Assembly: GCF_009821115.1 (NCBI RefSeq)
Contig: NZ_VYTY01000001.1
Span: 186,001 to 250,000 of the forward strand
Reading direction: 5' to 3'
Source of the DNA: Nitrincola alkalisediminis
Lineage (GTDB): Bacteria; Pseudomonadota; Gammaproteobacteria; Pseudomonadales; Balneatricaceae
Length of the DNA: 64,000 bases
How positions within the stretch are numbered: position 1 is the stretch's first letter; each line of letters starts with the position of its first letter. Under the pieces are notes generated by a model, which did no database searches, was not told the origin of the DNA, and saw only the letters and a program-made list of their open reading frames with translations. This document shows positions 35,173-44,275 of this stretch, piece after piece. A program made the position numbers and the translations under genes.

Positions 35173-36195
35173 ATGAAACTGTCTAAGCGTACACTTCTAA
35201 AATCTGCTTTGTCCTTAGCGTTAGCCACTACCGTAGGTTTCTCTGCAACTGCCTCCGCACAAACGGGTGGTGCTTCCTACATCATGGCAACGGCAACAAC
35301 GGGTGGTACTTACTACCCTGTCGGTGTTGCATTGGCCACGCTCGTTAAAGTGAAACTTGAGCCAACGATGGGCATCAGTGTTTCAGCCATCAGCTCTGCA
35401 GGATCAGGCGAAAACCTTAAGCTAATGGATGAAAATCAAGTTCAGTTTTCAATCCTCCAGGGGCTTTATGGTGGTTGGGCTTGGACGGGAACAGGTGATG
35501 TACCTAAGCAGTACGAAAACATTCGCTCTGTCAGTATGTTGTGGCAGAACGTTGAACATTTCGTAATCCACAATCGCCATGTAACGACTGGCACGATTAC
35601 GGACATCGGAAATTTGGGCAACAGCGGTTTCTCTATTGGCGCTCGTAACTCCGGTACAGAAGGGTCAGGTCGTCAGATTCTGAAGGGTGTGGGCATTGAT
35701 CCTGATTCGCTGAATTTGGCCTACATGGGCTACGGTCCTTCAGCAGAAGGCATGCAGAATGGAACGATTCGCGCGATGAATATTCCTGCAGGCGCTCCAG
35801 CGGCGGCTGTAACGAGTGCTTTTGCCAATATGGCACGCGATATCAAGGTGCTGGACTTTACCGATGAGCAAATTCAGCAGGTTAACTCCGACTTTGAGCT
35901 TTGGACACGCTTTGTTATCCCAGCAGGCACCTACCCAGGACAAACCGAAGATATCAACACGGTTTCTCAACCGAATATTCTAGCGGTTAATGCCGATGTT
36001 CCTGAAGAGCATGTTTACCAAATCACGAAAGCGATGTACGAAAATTTACCCTTCCTAAACAATATTCACCCAGCCACACGGGATATGGCGATTGAAAAAG
36101 CGATAGAAGGCCTACCTTTACCTTTGCACAAGGGTGCAGCTCGTTACTTGACAGAGCAAGGTATCGACATTCCTGCTCGTTTGCTAGTGGACTAA
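35173..36195 (+). CDS. TAXI family TRAP transporter substrate-binding protein
   Basis: This 340-residue periplasmic binding protein has a cleavable signal peptide ending in ASA-QT near residue 29. The mature N-terminus (ATTGGTYYPVGVALA) is the TAXI hallmark; IGARNSGTEGSGRQIL and PFLNNIHPATRDM are also typical. It would deliver its ligand to the fused permease encoded 71 bases downstream. TAXI proteins are known mainly for glutamate, 2-oxoglutarate or other acids; the ligand here is unknown. Confidence 0.95.
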   Translation: MKLSKRTLLKSALSLALATTVGFSATASAQTGGASYIMATATTGGTYYPVGVALATLVKVKLEPTMGISVSAISSAGSGENLKLMDENQVQFSILQGLYGGWAWTGTGDVPKQYENIRSVSMLWQNVEHFVIHNRHVTTGTITDIGNLGNSGFSIGARNSGTEGSGRQILKGVGIDPDSLNLAYMGYGPSAEGMQNGTIRAMNIPAGAPAAAVTSAFANMARDIKVLDFTDEQIQQVNSDFELWTRFVIPAGTYPGQTEDINTVSQPNILAVNADVPEEHVYQITKAMYENLPFLNNIHPATRDMAIEKAIEGLPLPLHKGAARYLTEQGIDIPARLLVD

Positions 36196-36266
36196 TACTG
36201 GCATAGCTGCTTCGGGGTTAAGGCTCCGAAGCAGTCCTTGATGATATAAAAACAAGCGAGACGCTC

Positions 36267-38396
36267 ATGAACACACCTTCAGACTTATCATCCATTCGTG
36301 ATGAGGATGCTCCTGTTTCCAACGAACGCGAGCAGCATCCTATACTGTCCAAAGTTTTTTACGGCTTAGCCATTATTACTGCGCTATGGCACATTTATAC
36401 CAATACCCTTGGCACTGTCTCAGAGCTTTGGAATAGCGTGATACATTTTGCGGCTTTTGGTTTGTTGGCTGCGCTGACAATTCCCGCTATTAAGACCACC
36501 CAGCAACGTATGGGGCGAGTTGTATTGGCTGTGGACATCCTTTTGGGTTTGGCAGCTGTTTCGTGCGCGCTGTATCTGATGTTGTTTGAGAACAATCTCT
36601 ATGCGCGAGGCGTGGTGTTTAATGGATGGGATTGGTTTTTCTCAATTTTAGCCGTGGCGTTGATTCTAGAGTTTGCTCGACGAGCAACAGGATGGTTTAT
36701 TCCAACTTTGGCCTTTGTTGCACTAACCTATGTTCCCGTTTGGGGTGCTTGGGTCAGTGGTATGTTTCACTTTCCAGGGCTGACTTGGGAAACCACACTG
36801 TACCGTAGTTTCTTTGCTGGCGAAGGGATGTTGGGGTCTATTGCCAATATTTCCTGGTCGTTCGTATTTATGTTTATTCTCTTTGGTGCCTTTTTAATTA
36901 AGTCGGGTGCGGGGGACTTTATTATTGATATTGCCAAGGCTGTGGCTGGACGCTTTATTGGTGGACCAGGTTTGGTTGCTGTGTTTAGTTCTGGCTTAAT
37001 GGGATCGGTTTCGGGCTCATCTGTAGCCAATACGGTATCAACCGGGGTGATTACCATTCCATTAATGCGTAAGGCAGGTTTTCCACCAAAATTTGCAGCA
37101 GGTGTTGAGGCCGCCGCATCAACGGGTGGTCAGTTAATGCCGCCGATTATGGGGGCCGGTGCGTTTATTATGGCATCTTACACCCAGCTGCCTTACCTCA
37201 CGATTATCGCCTATGCGGCTCTGCCTGCTTTGCTGTACTTTTTATCGGTTGCAATGTTCGTTCGCGTTGAAGCGCGTCGCTCAGGTGTGCAAAAAGTGGA
37301 AGAAAACCCGCCAAAGGTGATTGATGTCTTCAAGAAGGGATGGCATTGCTTATTACCTATCGCCGTATTGGTGGCAGCACTGATTTATGGATTTACACCC
37401 ACGTATTCAGCGGGTATTGCAATCATATCGGTGATTGTCGCCTCCTGGTTATCAAGTAACCCAATGAAATTGAAGGACGTGATGGATTCGTTGGTCTTGG
37501 GTACGCGCAACATGGTGACCACCGCGATTCTGTTGCTAACGGTCGGCTTGATTGTCAATGTCGTTTCAACGACGGGTATAGGCAACACCTTTTCATTGTT
37601 AGTCACGGATTGGGCAGGCGGTAGTTTGTTCATTACCATCGTGCTCATTGCGTTAGCGTCTTTGATTTTAGGCATGGGGTTACCGGTTACTGCAGCTTAT
37701 ATCGTGCTGGCAACTTTATCGGCACCCGCACTTTATGTATTAATTGCTGAAAGTCAGTTGCTGTCTTTATTAATGTCGGGCCAACTACCGCAGCAGGCTC
37801 AAGCCATCTTTATGCTCGCGGCACCGGATGCTATGAGTCTATTAAGTGCGCCAATGGATACGGAAACTGCCCAGTCTTTGTTGGCTGCTGTTCCGCCAGA
37901 TTTTAAAACAACCCTGTTACAGCAAGCACTGTCTCCGCATGCATTGGGGATGGCACTCTTGTCCGCACATATGATTATTTTCTGGTTGTCACAAGACTCA
38001 AACGTGACGCCACCAGTATGTCTGACGGCGTTTGCTGCTGCCGCCATTGCGAAAACCCCTCCTATGGCGACAGGCTTTACAGCTTGGAAAATTTCAAAAG
38101 GCTTATACATTATTCCGGTGTTATTTGCCTACACCAGCTTCATTGGCGGCAGTAACATCGAAATACTTAAAATATTCTTCTTTGCTTTGTTTGGTGTCTA
38201 TGCGCTGGTTGCAGCGATGGAAGGCTATTTGGAGCATCCATTGAATCTGTTTCTACGAGCCGTATTAGCCGTGATTGGACTCTCCATGCTGTGGCCACAT
38301 GGCATGCTTCTGGTCGATGTCGCGGGCTTGATTGCGTTTATTGCAATGTTTGCTTGGAGTTACAAAACCAATCCACCTAAGTTGCAGGCGGCTTAA
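36267..38396 (+). CDS. TRAP transporter fused permease (DctQM type)
   Basis: This 709-residue inner-membrane protein fuses the small (4-helix) and large (12-helix) TRAP subunits, as is usual for TAXI systems. It uses the sodium gradient to import the bound substrate. The DctM-type core shows FSSGLMGSVSGSSVANT and TGGQLMPPIMGAGAFIM, and the second repeat LGMGLPVTAAYIVLA. The C-terminal end carries extra hydrophobic helices. It stands between the TAXI and TauE genes on one likely transcript. Confidence 0.96.
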   Translation: MNTPSDLSSIRDEDAPVSNEREQHPILSKVFYGLAIITALWHIYTNTLGTVSELWNSVIHFAAFGLLAALTIPAIKTTQQRMGRVVLAVDILLGLAAVSCALYLMLFENNLYARGVVFNGWDWFFSILAVALILEFARRATGWFIPTLAFVALTYVPVWGAWVSGMFHFPGLTWETTLYRSFFAGEGMLGSIANISWSFVFMFILFGAFLIKSGAGDFIIDIAKAVAGRFIGGPGLVAVFSSGLMGSVSGSSVANTVSTGVITIPLMRKAGFPPKFAAGVEAAASTGGQLMPPIMGAGAFIMASYTQLPYLTIIAYAALPALLYFLSVAMFVRVEARRSGVQKVEENPPKVIDVFKKGWHCLLPIAVLVAALIYGFTPTYSAGIAIISVIVASWLSSNPMKLKDVMDSLVLGTRNMVTTAILLLTVGLIVNVVSTTGIGNTFSLLVTDWAGGSLFITIVLIALASLILGMGLPVTAAYIVLATLSAPALYVLIAESQLLSLLMSGQLPQQAQAIFMLAAPDAMSLLSAPMDTETAQSLLAAVPPDFKTTLLQQALSPHALGMALLSAHMIIFWLSQDSNVTPPVCLTAFAAAAIAKTPPMATGFTAWKISKGLYIIPVLFAYTSFIGGSNIEILKIFFFALFGVYALVAAMEGYLEHPLNLFLRAVLAVIGLSMLWPHGMLLVDVAGLIAFIAMFAWSYKTNPPKLQAA

Positions 38397-38401
38397 TCGG
38401 T

Positions 38402-39157
38402 ATGACGTTAATTGAAGCGATTATATTGGTTGCCGTTGGTGGATTAACCGGTTTTATGAATGTGATATCGGCAGGCGGGTCTATGATTACCTTGCCAGTG
38501 CTCATGTTTATGGGGTTGGATAGTGCAACTGCGAATGGGACGAACCGAGTCGGGATCGTTTTACAAAATGCAACCGCTGTAACGCGCTTCAGAAAAGCAG
38601 GGCACAAGGATGTGCGGCTTGCCTTGAAATTGTCGATTCCGGCTGTGTTAGGCTCTTTGTTTGGCGCATGGCTTGCCACCCAGGTTGGGGATGCGTTATT
38701 TCAATGGATTTTGATTGTCGTAATGGTGGGCTGTTCAATCCTGATGGTAATGCCACAGCCTAAGAATATTCGTACTGAGCCGCTTAACGACAGCCATTTA
38801 ACCCCAGCGGTCTATTTGGCAATGCTGGTCATTGGTTTTTATGGTGGGTTTATTCAAGTGGCAGTTGGCATCTTGTTTATTGTCATGTTGTACCGACTCC
38901 TGAAAATTGACTTGGTTCAGGTCAATATCCTCAAGGTTTTGATTGTGCTGGTGTATATGGTGCCGGCACTTGGCGTTTTTATTTACTCAGGTCATGTGGC
39001 TTGGAGCTATGGTTTGGTCTTGGCTGTGGGGAGCATGTTAGGCGCTTGGATGGCCGCCAGGGTAACCTTAAGTCCTGACGGTGCCAAATGGATTCAGCGT
39101 TTCACCCTAGCGGTTATTGCGATCATCATTGTAAAACTGATTATCGATCTCCTTTAA
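38402..39157 (+). CDS. TauE/SafE family anion exporter
   Basis: This 251-residue protein has about 8 membrane helices and belongs to the TauE/SafE (DUF81) family, which exports sulfite, sulfoacetate or related organic anions. The duplicated motif starts with GGLTGFMNVISAGGS and recurs near GFYGGFIQVAVG. It begins 5 bases after the permease gene, so it is almost certainly in the same operon. This suggests that catabolism of the imported compound releases an anion that must be exported. Confidence 0.92.
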   Translation: MTLIEAIILVAVGGLTGFMNVISAGGSMITLPVLMFMGLDSATANGTNRVGIVLQNATAVTRFRKAGHKDVRLALKLSIPAVLGSLFGAWLATQVGDALFQWILIVVMVGCSILMVMPQPKNIRTEPLNDSHLTPAVYLAMLVIGFYGGFIQVAVGILFIVMLYRLLKIDLVQVNILKVLIVLVYMVPALGVFIYSGHVAWSYGLVLAVGSMLGAWMAARVTLSPDGAKWIQRFTLAVIAIIIVKLIIDLL

Positions 39158-39194
39158 TGAGGTAGCTTTGCGTTTACAGGTACATGCGGAGCGC

Positions 39195-39689
39195 CTACAC
39201 ACGATTGATCGGTAGCTCAAGGCTTTCTTTCACGCTTTCCATCACGATATAGCTTTTAGAGTTTTTGACTCCAGGTAGCTTCAATAGCATATCGCCGAGC
39301 AATTCACGGTAGTGCGAAATGTCTTCTAAACGGGCTTTGACCAGGTAGTCCGCATCACCTGAGACCAAATGGCACTCAAGAATGTAGGGTAACTCCATAA
39401 CGGCTTTACTAAAGCGCTCGAACGCATCAGCGGATTGATAGGATAGCGAAATCTCGACAAACACCAGCATGTCATACCCCAAGAGGGTTGGATTGACATG
39501 TGCGTGGTAGCCCATAATGAATTTATTGCGCTCAAGCCTCTTTACGCGCTCCATGCAGGGGGTTGTGGATAATCCTACGCGATCAGCTAACTCGGTATAC
39601 GAAATACGGCCTTCCTTTTGCAATACATTGAGAATGTGGCGATCAATACGATCTAACTTTTTAAGATTGTTGTTTGAGGGCTTTTCCAT
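39195..39689 (-). CDS. Lrp/AsnC family transcriptional regulator
   Basis: This 164-residue regulator has an N-terminal HTH (RISYTELADRVGLSTTPCMERVKRLE) and a C-terminal RAM effector domain (ECHLVSGDADYLVKAR). It closely resembles Lrp/DadR of gammaproteobacteria and probably binds an amino acid. It is divergent from ridA-alr across 239 bp and is a natural candidate for their control. Confidence 0.94.
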   Translation of the reverse strand: MEKPSNNNLKKLDRIDRHILNVLQKEGRISYTELADRVGLSTTPCMERVKRLERNKFIMGYHAHVNPTLLGYDMLVFVEISLSYQSADAFERFSKAVMELPYILECHLVSGDADYLVKARLEDISHYRELLGDMLLKLPGVKNSKSYIVMESVKESLELPINRV

Positions 39690-39717
39690 CTGAATTTTCC
39701 TGTTTTTATAAGTTTTT

Positions 39718-39731
39718 CAGAAGAATTACTG
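39718..39731. promoter_or_regulatory. Possible Lrp-type dyad upstream of ridA
   Basis: CAG and CTG half-sites flank 8 AT-rich bases in the lrp-ridA gap, roughly as in Lrp-family sites. The match to the published E. coli Lrp consensus is only partial. Confidence 0.25.
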
Positions 39732-39928
39732 GATTCGTGAGTAATTATAAATAATGTTTCTGCTAATTCTGTCTTAAAATAAGAAATAAATCTATGGCCG
39801 AAATAAAAAATGATCTAGAGAGAGGCAGTCTTTGTCGGGTTGTTTACAATAGGCGTTGCCTAGCCGAAAAGGGCTGGTAAACGAAGGCTTTAAATCTACA
39901 TAAATCTACAGGTTAAGGAAATAAACAG

Positions 39929-40315
39929 ATGTCTAATAAAAGCATTATTTCAACTGAAAACGCGCCAGCGGCAATCGGTCCATACTCTCAAGCGGTTAAA
40001 GCCGGTGACACTGTCTATTTGTCGGGTCAAATCCCTTTAGATCCAGCCACTATGGAAATGGTCACTGAAAGCTTTGAGGCTCAGGCTGTGCGCGTGTTCG
40101 AAAACTTGAAAGCGGTTGCGGAAGCAGCCGGCGGATCATTGAATGATTGCGTCAAATTAACCATTTTGTTGACTGATCTAGACAACTTTGCCGCTGTGAA
40201 CGAAATCATGTCTCGTTACTTCACAGCACCTTACCCTGCGCGTGCGGCGTATGCGGTAAAAGCCTTGCCAAAAGGTGCCGATGTTGAAGTCGAAGGTGTC
40301 ATGTACTTAGGTTAA
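39929..40315 (+). CDS. ridA: RidA family enamine/imine deaminase
   Basis: This 128-residue protein hydrolyses reactive 2-aminoacrylate and related imines formed by PLP enzymes. The family signatures are [22 protein letters not shown] near the start and the Arg in [21 protein letters not shown], which binds the substrate carboxylate. The placement 27 bases before the alr gene fits damage control beside a PLP racemase. Confidence 0.96.
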   Translation: MSNKSIISTENAPAAIGPYSQAVKAGDTVYLSGQIPLDPATMEMVTESFEAQAVRVFENLKAVAEAAGGSLNDCVKLTILLTDLDNFAAVNEIMSRYFTAPYPARAAYAVKALPKGADVEVEGVMYLG

Positions 40316-40342
40316 TCGACAGCAAGTTCAGGAGCAGGATGA

Positions 40343-41434
40343 ATGGCACGAAATCTTCGAGCTGAAGTTAATTTGGCGGCGATCCGTCATAATTATCAGT
40401 TGGCTAAATCTCAAGCTAAAATGGCGAAAGCGGTTGCGATTATCAAAGCAGATGCATACGGACACGGGGCTGTTCAGGTGGCTAAGAGCTTGTCTGGAGT
40501 AGCAGATGCTTTTGGTGTCGCGGCGATTGAGGAAGCGCTGGAGCTCAGAGAGGCAGGTATTGAGGAGCCGATTTTATTGCTTGAAGGTTTTTTCGAAACC
40601 GACGAGCTTAAGCTGATTATTCAGCATCGTTTATGGTCGGCCATTCATAGCCTTGAACAGATCGATCGATTAGAGGCGTTCCTAGACGCTCATCCAACCG
40701 AAGGCTTGTGCCTTTGGTTGAAAGTCGACTCTGGAATGCATCGATTGGGTATTCATCCAGCCGATTTTAATCAGGCCTGGTCACGTTTGCAGGCGCGCAG
40801 CGAAGTTGCAGAGCTAGTGGTCATGAGCCATTTTGCCTGTGCCGATGAGCCAGAGCGTCAAGACACGTACAAGCAGATTGAGGCAATGTCTCGCTGCTTA
40901 GAAGGGGTTGATGCGAAGGTCAGCTTATCAAATTCAGCCGGTGTCATGCACTGGCCGCAAGCGCATTACGATTGGCTGCGGCCGGGCATTATGCTTTACG
41001 GCGCAAGCCCCTTTGCGGATGGGCATGCGTTGGAAGCGAGCCAACAACCTGCCATGACATTGACAACACAGGTCATCGCCATACGTGAGGTACCGGCTGG
41101 AGATGCTGTCGGCTATGGTGCCAGCTTTGTTTGTGATGTGCCTATGCGCATTGGTACCTTAGCGGTGGGATATGCCGATGGCTATTCCCGACATGCGCCT
41201 GCTGGAACGCCAGTAGTGGTTAATGGGCAGCGTACTCGGATTGTGGGACGTGTTTCCATGGATATGATCACGATTGACTTAACCCATCACGCTGATGTTC
41301 AAGTGGGTGATTCGGTGGAGTTATGGGGAGAGCAGTTGAGCATTAATGAAGTGGCTAAATACTGCAACACCATTCCATATACTCTACTCAGTGGCCTGAC
41401 GCGTCGAGTCAAGCGCATCTACAAAGATCAATAG
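40343..41434 (+). CDS. alr: Alanine racemase
   Basis: This 363-residue PLP enzyme interconverts L- and D-alanine, supplying D-Ala for peptidoglycan or, in dad-type loci, feeding D-Ala breakdown. The PLP lysine is Lys35 (KADAYGHG), and the catalytic Tyr lies in AVGYGASFV. SMDMITIDLTHH near the C-terminus is also typical. GGAGCAGG precedes the ATG. Next to lrp and ridA it resembles the catabolic DadX setting of Pseudomonas, but dadA is not here. Confidence 0.97.
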   Translation: MARNLRAEVNLAAIRHNYQLAKSQAKMAKAVAIIKADAYGHGAVQVAKSLSGVADAFGVAAIEEALELREAGIEEPILLLEGFFETDELKLIIQHRLWSAIHSLEQIDRLEAFLDAHPTEGLCLWLKVDSGMHRLGIHPADFNQAWSRLQARSEVAELVVMSHFACADEPERQDTYKQIEAMSRCLEGVDAKVSLSNSAGVMHWPQAHYDWLRPGIMLYGASPFADGHALEASQQPAMTLTTQVIAIREVPAGDAVGYGASFVCDVPMRIGTLAVGYADGYSRHAPAGTPVVVNGQRTRIVGRVSMDMITIDLTHHADVQVGDSVELWGEQLSINEVAKYCNTIPYTLLSGLTRRVKRIYKDQ

Positions 41435-41443
41435 TTCTCAAGA

Positions 41444-41472
41444 GGGAGGGGTATCCCTCCCTTACTCTTTTT
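41444..41472 (+). terminator. Terminator after alr
   Basis: GGGAGGG and CCCTCCC arms with a 4-base loop are followed by TTACTCTTTTT. Confidence 0.85.
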
Positions 41473-41477
41473 CACAT

Positions 41478-42272
41478 TTATTCAAGTAAGCGGTTCAAGA
41501 GCTTTTTCACCAACTCTGGTTCAAATGGCTTGTCTAGCATAGCGTTTACCCCGCTTTGGGCAACATTGCTGAGATGCGTATGACTCGCTTCCGAGGTCAC
41601 CATCAAAACGGGGATGTGCGTTAGTAATGCATTGTCACGTATATACTCGGCAAGCTGCAGCCCATTGATTTCAGGCATGTTGTAGTCAGTGACGATTAGG
41701 TCAAACGTCTCGTCGTGCAGGATTTCAATCGCAGCCGCACCATCCTCCGCGTGGGTGATGTTTTCAATGCCGAGATTTTTCAGCACGCGCGTGATCATTT
41801 TACGTGCCATTTTGCTATCGTCGACAACCAATACTTTAAGCGTATCTGGGTCATAGCATTGAAGATCGAGTTCGCTGGTACTGAGTAAATCCAGAGTGGC
41901 GTTTATGGCTGAGCGGATGCCTTCTCGCGTAAAGGGCTTGGGTAAAATAGCGATCACGCCGGATTGCTTGAAGGTGTCTAGCTGTTCGTGACGTGTCTCG
42001 CTGGAAATGAGCATAAAGGGAATGTCTATCCAACTAGGGTCAGCTCTTAGCGCCTCTAGAAAATCATCAGCATTTCCATCCGAAAAATGAAGAGCGCTGA
42101 TAATCAAATCGGGTCGGATGCTCGAAATCGATGCCAATGCATCTTTTATGGATCGAACACCGTCGATTGAGGTTACGCCTTCATCAGTCAGCTGTTGAGT
42201 AATTATTTTGCGTTGAACGGCTGAAGGTTCAGCCAGTAAAACATTCAGCTGCGATGCGGACAACGTTCGCAT
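41478..42272 (-). CDS. Two-receiver response regulator with a degenerate first receiver
   Basis: This 264-residue protein is two CheY-like receiver domains without an output domain. The second (about 145-264) is complete: acidic pair Asp151-Asp152, phospho-acceptor Asp196 (VTDYNMP) and Lys in LDKPF. The first (about 8-130) has lost the acidic pair (AEPS in place of DDS) and has Ala60 where the phospho-Asp should be (DLIISALHF), but it keeps Lys112 (LPKPF). The first domain is therefore probably a pseudo-receiver used for protein contact. No partner kinase is adjacent. Confidence 0.9.
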   Translation of the reverse strand: MRTLSASQLNVLLAEPSAVQRKIITQQLTDEGVTSIDGVRSIKDALASISSIRPDLIISALHFSDGNADDFLEALRADPSWIDIPFMLISSETRHEQLDTFKQSGVIAILPKPFTREGIRSAINATLDLLSTSELDLQCYDPDTLKVLVVDDSKMARKMITRVLKNLGIENITHAEDGAAAIEILHDETFDLIVTDYNMPEINGLQLAEYIRDNALLTHIPVLMVTSEASHTHLSNVAQSGVNAMLDKPFEPELVKKLLNRLLE

Positions 42273-42328
42273 ATGAGACTCCTTTTACACAGAGTGAGTC
42301 ATTGAACAATAAAGGTTTATTTCACAAT

Positions 42329-42868
42329 TTACCAATCTAAATCATCGGGTATTGCATAATCAGCGTATTCTGCCTCTTCTGCTGCGATTTGTTTCTTCCG
42401 TTCCTCTTCATCTTGGACAACCGCAAGCGGATCACGCTGAATAATGCGCTTAGCAATCTCTGTTGGAACCAAAACAAACTTGGCCTCGACGGCCACAAGC
42501 GTGAGTTGTTTAAGCGCTAACTGCTTTTGCAGTGCGCTGTCGATCCAAATGTGTTTGACTTTGCTGTCATAGATAAAGTTATAGCGCACATCCGCCTGCG
42601 AAGGCAGTCGAACCTGGTGTTGTTGAGCCAGTTGCTTGATTTCAGCAAGCGCCGCTTTCCGGTCTTGTTCTTTTTTGCGCTGTTCATTCAACAGACGGTC
42701 TTTTTCAATTTTCTCTAGTCTAGCGGCTTCAAGGTGTTGAGCGGTTGCTTGATCACTGGGCGCTTTTTTCTGTTTTTTTTGCTTGCGCTGATCTAACTCA
42801 ACCTGTTTTGCTTGTTTTTTTGATGCAACGCCTGCTTTCAGAAGTTGATCTTTTAAAGATCCTGCCAT
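42329..42868 (-). CDS. DUF2058 family protein (YaiL-like)
   Basis: This 179-residue cytosolic protein starts AGSLKDQLLKAGVASKKQAK after Met, as in YaiL. It has a very basic, Lys/Gln-rich coiled-coil half and a folded C-terminal half with NFIYDSKVKHIWID and an acidic tail (EEAEYADYAIPDDLDW). The start at 42868 is chosen because this is the family N-terminus; a 39-residue upstream extension is not conserved. The function is unknown; nucleoprotein association has been suggested for relatives. Confidence 0.9.
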   Translation of the reverse strand: MAGSLKDQLLKAGVASKKQAKQVELDQRKQKKQKKAPSDQATAQHLEAARLEKIEKDRLLNEQRKKEQDRKAALAEIKQLAQQHQVRLPSQADVRYNFIYDSKVKHIWIDSALQKQLALKQLTLVAVEAKFVLVPTEIAKRIIQRDPLAVVQDEEERKKQIAAEEAEYADYAIPDDLDW

Positions 42869-43002
42869 AGTCGAATTCCAAAACAATTCATACAGTAAAC
42901 GCTTACTATAACATAGATGTAAAAGAGGGTAAGCGTCACAAGCTGACTTCATTGAGAGAGGGAGAGGATGTAAGAGTTGGGTCAATAAACCTGTGATAAA
43001 AT

Positions 43003-43031
43003 TTGCAAAAAGCCTTTTTCCTGCTTATACT
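43003..43031 (+). promoter_or_regulatory. Sigma-70 promoter of ffs
   Basis: TTGCAA, a 17-base spacer and TATACT place the transcript start near 43038, about 28 bases before the mature SRP RNA 5' end. This fits removal of a short leader by RNase P as in E. coli. Confidence 0.75.
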
Positions 43032-43066
43032 TCGCGCCTGTTAATTGAGATTAGCAGCTACGCAAT

Positions 43067-43176
43067 GGTAGCTCTGCCGGTCCTTTCGCAACGATAAACC
43101 GTGAACCTGGTCAGGCCCGGAAGGGAGCAGCCACAGCGGCGATCTCGTGTGCCGAAATGTGGCTGGTGGAGCTGCC
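43067..43176 (+). ncRNA. ffs: 4.5S signal recognition particle RNA
   Basis: This 110-nt RNA binds Ffh to target inner-membrane proteins. The conserved domain IV is clear: GGTCAGGCCCGGAAGGGAGC followed by AGCC, with the GGAA tetraloop. The ends pair as GGUAGCUC with GAGCUGCC (8 bp). Length and structure are those of the gammaproteobacterial small SRP RNA. Confidence 0.97.
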
Positions 43177-43348
43177 TCCAACACCTTCCTTCTTTAGTTG
43201 TTTCCGATTTAACTTCCTGTTTTATACCCTGTCTATTTTATGTAGAAAGCAATGGTTACCGCGTATGAGCCTTGATGCCAAATACGTATCGGACAAGTCT
43301 GTCTGAGCCCTAATGATTCCGATTGTTTTAAGTACGCGGCGCGCTTTA

Positions 43349-44275
43349 TTACGTCCAAAAATACCGAATAATATGAAAATAAACAGGTGCAGCAAAGCAA
43401 ACTGAATCAATGCGATCAAGCATGCCACCATGTCCTTGAATCATCGCGCCCCAATCTTTGACACCTCTGTCTCGCTTAATGGCTGACATAACAAGGCCGC
43501 CAGCAAAGCCAAGGGCATTGACTATTAATGCAATGATAAGGGCTTCGCTGAAGCTAAACGGCGTTATCCAATACAAAGCGCCGCCCACTAAGGTTGCTAA
43601 AAACACACCACCTACGAGACCTTCAAGGGTTTTGGAGGGCGATAGGCTTGGTGCGACTTTGTGTTTTCCCAGAAGTTTTCCGCAAACATATTGGAAAACA
43701 TCAGAGAGTTGAACCACTAAAATTAGCCAAGCGATTAACAGTAAATTGCGTCCTTCGTAGCCAGCTATCTCAAGTGTTAAAAGTGCAGGTACAGAAGAGA
43801 TGCAGTAGACAGCAATCATCAAGCCCCATTGAACCTTGGCTGTGCGCTCCAGAAAGTGATGCGTGTCACCACCAATCGAAGCCAGTATTGGCAGAAGCAA
43901 AAACACATACACTGGAATGAAAATCGAAAAGAGACCATACCAATCTATAGCGATTAAAAAATATTGTAGGGGCAGGGCGAGATAGAATGCGACGAGTAAG
44001 GCCCAATAGTCCCCACGTCGTGTGGGTAAAAGTGTTAAGAACTCACGCAAAGCATAAAACGAAATGCCTAGGAAAAGTAAAATGACTGCGTATTTTCCGG
44101 CTGCAAATGCAACGCCCAGAACGAGTACCATTAACCACCAGGCGTAGATGCGTTGATTCAGATTGTCGATGACGGCAGTCTTGCCTTGTTTCCAAACAAG
44201 AAACTGGCCAATTAATGTCGCCAAGAGTAAAAAAGCACCCAGTCCTACAAAAAGTAACAGCGTCGTTTGATTCAT
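43349..44275 (-). CDS. ynbB: YnbB-like phosphatidate cytidylyltransferase (CdsA family)
   Basis: This 308-residue polytopic membrane protein is of the CdsA family, making a CDP-activated lipid from CTP and phosphatidic acid. The CTP-transferase signature is clear in SPSKTLEGLVGG and the C-terminal SAIKRDRGVKDWGAMIQGHGGMLDRIDS. The resemblance is closer to E. coli YnbB than to CdsA. The start at 44275 overlaps the stop of the acyltransferase gene (ATGA), so the two are translationally coupled. Confidence 0.93.
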   Translation of the reverse strand: MNQTTLLLFVGLGAFLLLATLIGQFLVWKQGKTAVIDNLNQRIYAWWLMVLVLGVAFAAGKYAVILLFLGISFYALREFLTLLPTRRGDYWALLVAFYLALPLQYFLIAIDWYGLFSIFIPVYVFLLLPILASIGGDTHHFLERTAKVQWGLMIAVYCISSVPALLTLEIAGYEGRNLLLIAWLILVVQLSDVFQYVCGKLLGKHKVAPSLSPSKTLEGLVGGVFLATLVGGALYWITPFSFSEALIIALIVNALGFAGGLVMSAIKRDRGVKDWGAMIQGHGGMLDRIDSVCFAAPVYFHIIRYFWT

